NCBI GenBank assembly: GCA_011763485.2
Contig: JAANSK020272047.1
Coordinates: 1-21,156, forward strand
DNA from: Isoetes engelmannii
Taxonomy: Eukaryota; Streptophyta; Lycopodiopsida; Isoetales; Isoetaceae
DNA: 21,156 bases
Reading direction: 5' to 3'
Shown one piece after another: positions 1 through 7,792 of the stretch. The notes below the pieces were generated by a model. It was not told the origin of the DNA and did no database searches. It saw nothing but the letters and a program-made list of their open reading frames with translations. Each line of letters begins with the position of its first letter. Position 1 is the first letter of the stretch. A program made the translations under genes and the position numbers.

Positions 1-73
1 CCCTGTGAGGTTGTTACAGCTAGTAAATGGGCGAGGGGCTCGCCCATTTACTAGCTGTAACAGCCTCACAGGG
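1..73. repeat. 34-bp near-perfect inverted repeat (foldback) at window edge
   Basis: Left arm 1-34 and right arm 40-73 are reverse complements with one mismatch (position 11, which would still pair as G-U in RNA). The loop 35-39 is GGGGC. The element starts with CCCTGTGAGG and ends with its complement. It may continue to the left of the window, so it could be a complete short foldback MITE or the inner part of a larger palindrome. No target-site duplication can be judged because the left flank is missing. Confidence 0.85.
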
Positions 74-189
74 GTGGTTAACCCCTTCTTAAATGACGCT
101 CTGCTCTCCATCTTTCATGCTTTGATGGCCGTTTACAGAGGATTTTCGGCCGGTTTGGCCTCCACAGAGGCAAGTTTTTCCCTTCAATT

Positions 190-372
190 CCTCAGGTGCT
201 AGGGCAGAAGAGCATGCGTATTTGGGATCTGTGAGTTCGAATCCCACTTTGACAGTGGAGTAGGTCTTCTGCATCACCATTGAGCAGACTGGTTTGAGCA
301 AACCGGTTTCCCTTAGGCGCTACAATTGGGCACACAAATTGTCTACCCTGCTATGGCGATTTGAGCAAATCG
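190..372 (+). mobile_element. tRNA-like SINE remnant with hairpin-rich body
   Basis: At 232-246 there is a B-box/T-loop-like GAGTTCGAATCCCAC, preceded about 30 bases upstream by an A-box-like GGGCAGAAGAGCATGCG. This order and spacing are those of tRNA-derived SINE heads. Downstream are two small hairpins with the same TTTGAGCAAA core (89-bp region 288-372). The A box is poor and the T stem has a mismatch, so this is not a working tRNA gene. No tail or target-site duplication was identified, and the ends are approximate. Confidence 0.35.
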
Positions 373-420
373 ATTTGAGTAAGGGCGTCTTTTGAGTTCT
401 GCGACTGGACAGACCGATTT

Positions 421-459
421 GGCTCCCTTGCTATGATGGATTCCGCTCCCTTGCTATGA
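421..459. repeat. Short direct repeat GCTCCCTTGCTATGAT
   Basis: GCTCCCTTGCTATGAT occurs twice, starting at about 422 and 446, with spacing of about 24 bases. A shorter relative (CCCTGCTATGGCGAT) lies at 346-360. Probably internal repetition within the adjacent repeat-derived segment. Confidence 0.6.
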
Positions 460-602
460 TTTTGCATCTAGCAGTCTTCCTTTGCAAATGATTTCAATGG
501 GTTGCCTTCCAAACAATCGTGGTTGTTGCTGGCCTCAACTATTTTCATCCAGCACTCCCATAGCTTGTACCTTTGGGATGGTTTTTTTAATTTTTAGGCT
601 AG

Positions 603-712
603 TCTTCCTTATTCAATCCCCCTCCCGACGTGGCATAGTATCTGACCGTTGAATGCTTGTATTGGAGGGCTAGATTTGATGCCACGTCATAAGGGGGGCT
701 GAATAAGGAAGG
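603..712. mobile_element. Short MITE with 35-bp terminal inverted repeats
   Basis: Left arm 603-637 and right arm 678-712 match at 28 of 35 positions as reverse complements. The conserved blocks are CTTCCTTATTCA and GACGTGGCAT. Only about 40 bases separate the arms, so the element folds almost entirely into one hairpin. This is the architecture of a very small MITE. No clear target-site duplication is visible, so I do not assign a superfamily. Confidence 0.6.
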
Positions 713-1283
713 TGTCCCGTTTTTTGAGCTTCGGTGCATTCAGAGCACACAACTCGTCCATTTTGCACCATTGCTTGCTGCATTGAAATTCCTAGTTGAA
801 ATTCTAAAGATTGTTGATCTAGCATAAAACACGAGATATTTGCCCGATCAATGGTTGGGAATAGAAGTTGAACTTGGCGCAATAACACTAGAATAATAAG
901 CGGCTGATTATTACAAAGTTCCCAAGTAGATTATGCGCCCGATAATTAATTCGAATACATACAAATTCAAATGGCAGCAAGTCAAAGCCCTCGGTGTATT
1001 ACCAGGCCTTGAATGTCAAACATTCAGGCAAAGAAAAATACACGGTGTTTTTTTGGACTCGGGTGTATTGTACGAACAAGCCAAGCGTTTAACGAAGGAA
1101 ATAGCCAACGAGTTTCCTTGTTCTGACGAGAGGCAGATAAAAACGGTGTGCCAGCTGCCATAAAGTCATAAAAACACGCTATTTTTAACCACAAACCGAA
1201 CAGTTAAAGGGTATTCAATTTCATCCCAATGAATGAACTGTCGCACTTACACATGATTTAAAGAAATCACGAGCTTTAAAGGC
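713..1283. other. Intergenic region, no gene recognised
   Basis: No convincing coding signal. A plus-strand open frame at 933-1163 has no recognisable family. A hairpin lies at about 990-1045: an outer GTGTATT/AATACAC pair and an inner TGAATGTcaaACATTCA. The segment 1240-1615 is probably the FLA 3' untranslated side. Confidence 0.5.
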
Positions 1284-1289
1284 TTTATT
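1284..1289 (-). promoter_or_regulatory. Candidate poly(A) signal AATAAA for the FLA gene
   Basis: TTTATT on the plus strand reads AATAAA on the coding strand, about 330 bases after the proposed FLA stop. Plant poly(A) signals are loose, so the actual cleavage site may differ. Confidence 0.3.
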
Positions 1290-1615
1290 TTCACCTACTC
1301 TTCAATGCTCCTCTTACTCTACCAGGAGCGTTCCTTCCAGATTCCAATATTATAAAGAAATCTATAAATAACCTTGATCCCTTTCATATTTACAGTTTCT
1401 CACCAGAAAAATGAAGCCCAAAGAATTACAATCTGTCAATTTTACTGTTGACCTATATTTCAATCGTCCTATTGTCTCTCACAGATCTGAATAAATTCTG
1501 CAGCACTATTTACCTGCAAGAGCCATGTTAAAGAAATCAATTTTAGGCAGTGCAATACGACAAAATTGCATGTCTGAGAATGAGACAAGCCACAGAATAC
1601 TCACGTTTTTACAAT

Positions 1616-3139
1616 CTAGAAATAAGGCACAGATGTTGTATGTCTTAGCTTCCTATTTTGTCCTGCAAAATGTTCAGGTTAAAGCATCAGAGAGGCAATT
1701 CTTGTTGCAGAGAACATAGTATATTCTAATAAAAACAAAACTGGAGTTTACCAAAGCAAAAAGAATCAGATTTGCAATCCTTGTTTAGTATATTTTTAAT
1801 AAAAACAAAATCAGGACTTACCAAAGAAAAAGGCATGGAAAGCCTCAGAGATTCCTCTTCTATGAGCTTGTGGGGATGGAGCTTCAGCACTGTGAGAAGG
1901 AGATGGGGATGGAGAAGAATTCGAAGAAGAAATTTGAGGCATAAGAACATTGTTAATGCCTTGAACAGCAATTCTTCCATCTGCGTAAATATCATGGTCA
2001 TACAACAAAGCAGCATGCTTTCCTTCACCAAATTCCACAGTTCCATCAGCTTCCTTGGCCTTCAGCTTAAAGGAGCTTCTTAGAGTTTCAAATGTAACCT
2101 GCCCATGTGTTCTAACCAAATGATACAAGCTTTCCTCAGTCTGATACTCAGGAATAATATGATAGGTTAACAGTGCTTCAATTCCTCCTGGCTCATTCAG
2201 ATGCTCGAGGCTTAGATTTCCAATAGCCTTATCATCTGGAGCTAAAACAGTTACTCTGTGCCCCTCATTCACAAGCCTTGCTATTTCTGATGCAAATGAA
2301 GTTAAGTTAACCAGCAAATCTGCAATCTCATTATATCCGCCATATTTTACCAATGCAGAAACAAAATCTGATACTCTCTCATCTCCATTTGCTCCATATA
2401 GGTCTCCATCTGGACTTGGAGCTGGTGCACAGCCAATATCAAACTCCGATGATTCATGTTTGTGCTTCACAATGTGATCTGGAGCATCTTTTCGGATAAC
2501 TGGCTTTGCCAGAAGAACGGCTGACAGATCCAACACGGGAGCCCCTGTTGGAAACAGAGCAGGCGCCACGTTTTCTAATCTTTTGGCACTGTATGCTTTT
2601 TCTACAGCCTCGGGAATTAATATTCCATAGATTCCATGCACAATGCCGTCGTTCCTAATAATAGAATCTAGAGAAACTAAGCTAAATCTTTCTACCCTAA
2701 ACTCATTTTTTTGCTGTGAAATATGAAGAGGATCATTTGATAAAGAAACAATAGTCCCATTTTTCCACTCTGTAGAGCCAATCCGTTGATCTATTACATG
2801 GCATTTTAGCACTCTCTGTAGAGCCTTCAAATTGGCGGGTTGCAACAAATAAGCCTTGAACTCGGAATCAAATTGACGCTCAAAATATTCATTCTCAAAT
2901 GCAAAAATTGTCACATTTCCGTTAGAAACTGTACCTTCTAACGAATGCAAGAGCCCAGCTGCTTCAATGAGCTCCACCATAACCGTATATTGCGATTCAA
3001 GCAATGCTGCTAGAACCGAACTTGATACCGGAGCTGATAAACTGTTGGATTTTGAAGCAGAAACAAAATCTGGGAATGAGCAGAGAACCAATGCGGCCCA
3101 GGCGAGGCTTAAAAAATGCATCATCCGGCATCCCGCCAT
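1616..3139 (-). CDS. Fasciclin-like arabinogalactan protein, FLA15-18 (group B) type, two exons
   Basis: Exon 1 is 3139-1822 (439 codons plus one base) and exon 2 is 1662-1616; the 159-nt intron has a GTAAGT donor and a TTTTGCAG acceptor. The spliced product is 454 residues, close to family length. Residues 1-28 form a signal peptide. FAS1 domain 1 spans about 40-180 (H1-like NVTIFAFENEYF, H2-like GIVHGIYGILIPE). A short Pro/Ala module (APAPSP, 238-243) follows. FAS1 domain 2 spans about 255-402, with YGGYNEIADLLVNLTS, YHIIPEYQTEES and DIYADGRIAVQGI, all close to Arabidopsis FLA15-18. A second glycomodule SPSPSPS lies at 409-415 and the RRG before the tail is family-like. N-glycosylation sequons include residues 75, 127, 278 and 308. 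There is no hydrophobic C-terminal GPI signal, as expected for group B. Inferred role: secreted cell-wall adhesion or matrix glycoprotein. The first ATG has G at -3 and +4. Only the last 14 residues depend on the splice call; read-through would end in GKS. Confidence 0.93.
1663..1821 (-). other. FLA intron 1 carrying a duplicated 5' splice-site region
   Basis: The intron runs from the donor at 1821/1820 (CTTTG|GTAAGT) to the acceptor AG at 1664/1663. The 46-bp donor-spanning segment 1787-1832 is repeated imperfectly at 1718-1763 inside the intron. The copy includes a second donor-like CTTTG|GTAAAC at 1751/1750. The first donor matches consensus better and is the likelier one. Confidence 0.7.
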
Positions 3140-3205
3140 AGCTGAAGGGATTTAGATTTACCTATTGTGAACAAATAAAAAAAAATGCAGGGAGAGATCC
3201 ACCGG

Positions 3206-3248
3206 ATTGCAAGCACGAAGAGGCTTGAAAGGAGGGAGAAGAAGAGCG
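3206..3248 (-). promoter_or_regulatory. CT-rich (Y-patch-like) core promoter or leader segment of FLA
   Basis: On the coding strand this stretch is CT-rich (CTTCTTCTCCCTCC and similar). It lies 70-110 bases upstream of the FLA start codon, where plant promoters often carry pyrimidine patches. I see no clear TATA box at a suitable distance, so the gene may have a TATA-less promoter. Confidence 0.35.
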
Positions 3249-3322
3249 CGAGAGCTTCTAATACGCAGAAGAAAACGCGCTTATTACCGCGACATGAGCT
3301 GGCAACGGTGGCGATTAAGCCA

Positions 3323-3332
3323 GCCACGTGGC
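3323..3332. promoter_or_regulatory. G-box (GCCACGTGGC) upstream of FLA
   Basis: A perfect 10-bp palindrome with the CACGTG core at 3325-3330, about 185 bases upstream of the FLA ATG. G-boxes bind plant bZIP and bHLH factors. Its presence suggests, but does not show, light-, ABA- or stress-linked control. Confidence 0.5.
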
Positions 3333-3419
3333 ATTATCGGGACGGACGCCGGCACGGGGTCTGGACAGGTGCGATGGTACGACGGATGGCGAGGTGATTG
3401 GATCTGGACCGTTTAATTA

Positions 3420-3720
3420 AAAACTGAAGGAATTATTGTCGGCGTCGGAAAGAGCCTTCCTAAATTTACAGGCTGTCAGTGACCGGATTATAGATTCTCA
3501 AAATCGCCGCGTAATTACGGCGAAAGAATTGAACTTTTAGTCCGGCGCCTAGCCTCCAAGGCTTTTTCCCACTTTTAGCTAAAATACGATATTCTTCTTC
3601 CATTGGTCTCATTTTCACGTATAGCTCGTTGACGCGTGTTCCCCTCCATACATACGTCTTTGTCATGTCTTTTGTTATCTATTTATCTTCCATACACGGG
3701 ACCACATATGCTTTTTTTTT
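3420..3720. other. Intergenic, nothing recognised
   Basis: Ordinary unique-looking sequence upstream of FLA. A 66-codon minus-strand open frame at 3466-3666 shows no family signature. It may contain distal promoter elements, but none stands out. Confidence 0.5.
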
Positions 3721-3723
3721 TTT

Positions 3724-3865
3724 GTATTTTCTTACCAGTTAACTTATTTATTTATTTATTTATCATGTCCTTTAAAACCCTAGACAGGTGACAATGCCTG
3801 TATTTTTCTACCAGTTAACTTATTTATTTATTTATTTATTTATCATGTCCTTTAAAACCCTAGAC
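3724..3865. repeat. 76-80-bp tandem duplication with TTTA microsatellite and telo-box-like motif
   Basis: Unit 1 (3724-3785) and unit 2 (3800-3865) share, in order, GTATTTTtcTACCAGTTAACT-like sequence, a (TTTA)n run, ATCATGTCC and TTTAAAACCCTAGAC. The second unit has one more TTTA repeat. Starts are 76 bases apart. AAAACCCTAG resembles the plant telo-box (AAACCCTA), but two scattered copies do not make an interstitial telomere. Confidence 0.8.
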
Positions 3866-4011
3866 GACGACGCATGGGCGTCCATACTCTTACCTTTCCA
3901 AGGTGACTGCCACAAGAATTCAAGGTATATTCTCTTGCCATCTTACTTCCCAAATCATGGGAAGAGATCACGGTCGTCTAGAATTCTCACCCCGGAATCA
4001 ACACCCCCAAT

Positions 4012-4112
4012 AGGTCAGATTATTGGCGTCTAGACGCCCCTGGACTTTATCCCCCATAATCACCAGCCCCTCTATGGTGTAATATTATTGGCGTCTGGAC
4101 ACCCCTCTGACA
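4012..4112. repeat. Direct repeat TTATTGGCGTCTrGACrCCCCT, two copies
   Basis: Copies at about 4019-4041 and 4086-4108, 67 bases apart. The first contains the perfect 14-bp palindrome GGCGTCTAGACGCC at 4025-4038; the second has lost the symmetry. Possibly ends of a small decayed repeat. The family is unknown. Confidence 0.55.
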
Positions 4113-5189
4113 TAGCCAGGGAGGCCGTATATTCCCAACAGTAGTTGCGCTCAACTAGAATTGCAGATGAACCTCTTTAACACACCTTTTGTTTTAAGGA
4201 ATATGATGAAAGTTTTATGCTTCAACCCTAAAATATGGAGGATTCCACACCTGTTTTATTGGGGTGCAAGATAACCAATGTGGCACAATGAGAAATATGA
4301 TGAACAATGAACGTCATCAAAATGCTTTCATATGACAAGCAACTCCTAAATGCACAGATCCAGATCCAGATCCAAACCCAGACCCAGACCATCTCCGCCA
4401 AATATGTCAGTCTGGGCTCCTGCTAGGCCAGTACCAATTCTTAATGACCAGGTCCACCTTGAATGTCCTCTTTCTTCACATAAATGTCGTTGGTATCATT
4501 TTCTTCTAGATGGGGATCTCAATAATGTTGTTTGTATCATTTTCTACTAACAAGGATCTTCGTCAATATCTCGAAAACAGATTTCATTGTGCATCTCATT
4601 TACACAATGGTCAACTATATATAATATACAGTGTTTAGTATTGCATCGTGTACAGGTCTTCAAAAGGTCTGAATTGGTCAGCAACATGGTCTTTTATTAA
4701 GATAAAAGTGTACAACATGGGAGTACAATATTTCTAGTAGCGTCCTTGTCCATAGAAGAATTATTATTAGTTGGTGTTACTTTCTCGAATGTAATTTTTT
4801 ACTCTTGCCTCACCTCGTAACGCGTTGACGTGTTTGTGCTCATTATTGTTGATTAGTTTTCCTTGCTTTTTACAATGGTCCTTGCACATTTTTCCTTCCC
4901 ATTCAAAATCCTTCCATGTGTAAGTATGCCTCATTATTGATGCATTATTTATGCTACTATGTTTCCTAATGATTTTCTTTTATCACAAGTAAGGTACAAC
5001 CTACTTTAGATTGCCCATGGGATTGAATATTCATAATATACAAGTTTTTGTAATATGAATGGGTGTGTCACCTATGGCATAAAGATCTGGAAGTAAAAGC
5101 CAAGCTTTAAACAGATTAGTTGCTAACGTTGAGTGTCAAGAATTAAGTTAGAAGAAGTCTTTTAGTTGAATATGATAATTTATTGTCTA
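4113..5189. other. Gene-free AT-rich region
   Basis: No open frame with a recognisable product. Minor features are a short GATCCA microsatellite at about 4357-4374 and a TATATATAATATA tract near 4615-4630 that could be a TATA-like sequence but has no gene downstream on either strand. Confidence 0.5.
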
Positions 5190-5800
5190 AGATATCCTTA
5201 GATTCCTCAAGATCCTATCCACATTCTATCTGGATTCTCCTAGATTCTATGAAGATTCTTCTAGATTCTTTAAGATTCCATCAAGATTTCCCTAAATACT
5301 CAAACATCTTATGAAGGTTCCCTTAGATTCCCAAAGATTATGTTGAGATTCCTATAGATTCCCTAAAATTCTCTTAAGATTCCTGAAGAGATTCCAAGGT
5401 TCTATGTAGATTCTCCTTGATTTCCTTAAATTCTATGAAGATTCCTAAAGAATCTCCAAGATCCCATCAAGATTCCCCTAGATACTAAAAGATCATATGA
5501 AGATTCTCTTAGATTCTCAAAGATTCATTTGAGATTCCTATAGATTCTCTAAGATTATCTTAAGATTCCCCTAGATTCTTGAAGATTATCCAAGATTCCT
5601 CTAGATTCCCCAACGTTCTATGTAGATTCTCCTAGACACCCTTAGATTTTATGAATATTCCTATAGAATCTCTAAGATTCCATCAAGGTTCCCCTAGATA
5701 CTCAAAGATTTTATAAAGATTCTGTCAGATTCCCCCAGTTCCCCAAAGAATTCTCATGAAATTCCCTAAGTTTCTCTTGAGATTCCTCTAGATTCTCCAA
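5190..5800. repeat. Degenerate AGATTC satellite with higher-order repeat structure
   Basis: About 600 bases made almost entirely of variants of a short unit (TAGATTCYY / AAGATTCY, roughly 9-11 bases, often paired to about 20). Above this is a longer period: near-identical blocks GATYCCATCAAGRTTYCCCT start at 5274, 5460 and 5676 (spacings 186 and 216). The GTTCTATGTAGATTCTCCT block recurs likewise at about 5399 and 5610. No coding potential. Confidence 0.85.
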
Positions 5801-6006
5801 AACTGCGACAAAATAATGTCAAGGCACCACTCGTTGGAAAGCTCTCGACAAAAGGAATCCAAGGGCATCGGCCCCATCTTCAGCCGAGCCCTCTACTGCA
5901 AGTTACGACCATTTGAATGCGATTATAAAAAAGGAAGCTTCCTAGAAGTCAACGCATTAATGACTTTCATTAATTGTTTTTACTAATTATCTTTAATGAT
6001 TATTTT
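5801..6006. other. Unassigned segment between two repeat arrays
   Basis: Contains ACTCGTTGGAAAGCTCTCGACA near 5828-5849, a type of sequence often seen in untranslated parts of plant retroelements. No domain or terminal repeat is visible, so no family is called. Confidence 0.3.
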
Positions 6007-6203
6007 TAACGGTCGAGATTTCTCCTCCCCTTTTTGATCGAACGACTACCAAATCCACTTTTTGGCACCTTCCTTGCACCCTCCCTCAAATAATCAAGGG
6101 GTTGGATTTCTCCTCCCCCTTTTGATCTAACGGCTGAGATGCCTAAACCAAATCCACCTTTAAGGGACCTTCCTTGCACCTTCCTCACAAAAAACAAGGG
6201 TTA
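6007..6203. repeat. Diverged tandem duplication, units of about 90-100 bp
   Basis: Two units begin near 6016 and 6107. Both contain GATTTCTCCTCCCC, TTTTGATCkAACG, ACCAAATCCAC and CACCTTCCTTGCACCyTCCTC, followed by a CAAGGG block. The second unit is longer owing to an insertion after AACGGCTGAGAT. Confidence 0.75.
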
Positions 6204-6213
6204 TGCTTCACCC

Positions 6214-6377
6214 TTTGGTCCAACGGCCTAGATCAAAAGCCCCAAATAAGGGGGCTGCTTGGGGTGGATTGAGGTGCCTTCACCTGAGCCGTCCATTTGA
6301 TCCAACGGCCTATATCAAAAGCCCCAAATAAGGGGGCTGCTTGGGGTGGATTGAGGTGGCGTCATCAGGGTCGTCTA
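6214..6377. repeat. 82-bp tandem duplication (two near-identical units)
   Basis: Unit 1 is 6214-6295 and unit 2 is 6296-6377. They are nearly identical through CCAACGGCCTAgATCAAAAG and the following GCCCCAAATAAGGGGGCTGC. Within each unit that GCCCC...GGGGGC block is a small inverted repeat. The units diverge only towards their ends. The array continues the previous one and shares its TTTGrTCCAACGGC motif, so both pairs probably come from one family. Confidence 0.85.
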
Positions 6378-6789
6378 TATGAATCTGTATATCAGTTATA
6401 TATACAAGAAATTTATCGCAGCGGCTGCCGCGAACATTTCTCTTTACCGACTTGGTGTCCGTTCAAATCCAAGTATTATGGAAGGGATTTGAAGATGATA
6501 TTTTCAATTCATACCATAAGAGGAAATGATGTAGTTCAAAAAACCTAGATTTTCGTTCCATGGCTTTAAAAAAAAACATTGTTTGCACTACGCCATTCTC
6601 TGTTTTACCACCTATAAATCGAATTTGTACCCTATTGTAAGCAAGACAAGTTCAAAGTTTATAGACATGCACTATTAGATTCATCTAGCATCATTAGATT
6701 AAGTTGTGATCATCACCACTCACCTAAATAATGCATGCACAAAACTAGTACAAATATCGAGTTTCAAATTTTATTTCTCTTGAAAAGTT
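6378..6789. other. Intergenic, nothing recognised
   Basis: An 83-codon open frame at 6297-6548 starts inside the tandem repeat and has no known domain. The remainder is AT-rich with no structure that I can name. Confidence 0.5.
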
Positions 6790-7022
6790 GAAGAGCCTGG
6801 GCATTTTGTCTAGTGGTAACACACTAGTTCATTAGCAACGTGGTCTCGAATTCGAGATCGCCCAAAATCTCACTCGGTACTGTTGGGGGTCAAATCCCAA
6901 TAGACACAATGTAAGGTGGTTGGGGGCAGGACCTAAGCGAACAATGTGGTGTGTGGTCACGTCTAGTTGGATGCTGCCTAATAGCGTGACGTTAAAACTA
7001 CTATCTATCTATCTATCTATCT
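6790..7022 (+). mobile_element. tRNA-derived SINE with (CTAT)n tail
   Basis: The head contains a good A-box TCTAGTGGTAACACAC (about 6809-6824) and a B-box-like TCTCGAATTCGAGATC (about 6843-6858), at tRNA spacing. A non-tRNA body follows, and the 3' end is a (CTAT)n tail at 6998-7022. CTTGAAA occurs just before the element (6779-6785) and just after the tail (7025-7031), a possible short target-site duplication. Layout is that of plant SINEs. The exact 5' end is uncertain. Confidence 0.72.
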
Positions 7023-7082
7023 TACTTGAAACTATACCAGAGACTATTCATATACTATAATTCGTCCTCCATGATACCACAT

Positions 7083-7484
7083 CAGGGATAGGTTCAATAC
7101 TGCATACGTTTTATACTCCAAACTTATTTTTCGTTTGATACGGCATCTTTTTGACATATAATACGTCAAAAATACGGCAAAAAAAAAAAATGGCGTCAAA
7201 AAGTTTTTTTTTTTTTAATTTGGCGGGAAATTTTTATTTTCCCCCCAAAAAAATTTCGCGTAAGCGAGGTTTCGGTTATGCGAACCAGAATATGAATTTT
7301 TCCTGCACAGAACGGTCATTTTGCTTACGCGAACCACTTTTCGCGTCAGTTTCACTTACGCGAAAATTTCTTTTTCCGGCTGGCGACCAAAAAATACGTT
7401 AAATACATTTTTTTACAGTAAAATACGTATTTTGGACTTTATATGTCTAAAATTTAGCAATTATACGTACAGAACCTATCCCTG
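7083..7484. mobile_element. hAT-type MITE, 402 bp, with intact TIRs and 8-bp TSDs
   Basis: The ends are perfect 13-bp terminal inverted repeats, CAGGGATAGGTTC at 7083-7095 and its complement at 7472-7484. The element is flanked by identical 8-bp direct repeats TACCACAT (7075-7082 and 7485-7492). An 8-bp duplication with CAGGG-type ends is characteristic of hAT elements. The interior encodes no transposase and carries several copies of TTACGCGAA or its complement, plus ACGTATT/AATACGT-like subterminal motifs. It is therefore non-autonomous. The clean ends suggest a fairly young insertion. Confidence 0.92.
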
Positions 7485-7492
7485 TACCACAT

Positions 7493-7765
7493 TATGTAAC
7501 ATAGTTTTGCAGACATTTCAGGATCAATCTAGTACCCAAAGCTACTACCTATCGTGGCATTATCTGGACGTGAATATGCTTACTCCATTCCAATGCTTCA
7601 TCATAGGCTTCGAAATGGAAACATGCATAATATTGTTTGTCTCCAAGCTACAATAAGGCAGCAGATATTCTTGTTTATATGCTCATCTAGACAAGGAATA
7701 ATAAAGACAGCAAACTTTCTCTTACAAGTAACAAATATAATTCATTGCAATTTTTCACGAATAGA
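7493..7765. other. Intergenic, nothing recognised
   Basis: AT-rich sequence between the hAT MITE and the LINE. Plus-strand open frames here have no domain signature. Confidence 0.45.
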
Positions 7766-7767
7766 AT

Positions 7768-7792
7768 AGAATAGAATAGAATTTTAACGTCC
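7768..7792. repeat. (GAATA)n pentanucleotide tract, LINE tail
   Basis: About four tandem copies of GAATA. Its position at the downstream end of the LINE suggests that it is the element's 3' tail on the minus strand. Confidence 0.75.

Noticed and set aside
190-246. Functional tRNA gene
   Set aside because: Mismatch in the T stem, poor A box and no acceptor pairing; better explained as a SINE head.
933-1163. 76-codon plus-strand open frame
   Set aside because: No recognisable motif, and it overlaps a hairpin-rich non-coding stretch.
1616-1700. GPI-anchor signal at the FLA C-terminus
   Set aside because: The tail is short and charged without the needed hydrophobic stretch; group B FLAs lack it.
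1811-1821. Taking the FLA stop at 1811-1813 (ending GKS) as the true C-terminus
   Set aside because: A strong GTAAGT donor sits exactly at the end and a good acceptor with matching phase follows 159 nt later. The unspliced form remains possible for three residues.
1726-2083. Open frames on both strands overlapping the 3' part of FLA (103 and 106 codons)
   Set aside because: Shadows of the FLA coding exon in other frames; no family signature.
3771-3865. Interstitial telomere repeat
   Set aside because: Only one AAAACCCTAG per unit, two in total; no tandem TTTAGGG array.
5190-5800. CRISPR-like array
   Set aside because: Plant nuclear context, highly degenerate short units and no unique spacers; it is a satellite.
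7151-7656. Open frames of 83 and 111 codons
   Set aside because: They lie in or run out of the non-coding hAT MITE; low-complexity poly-A/T translation.
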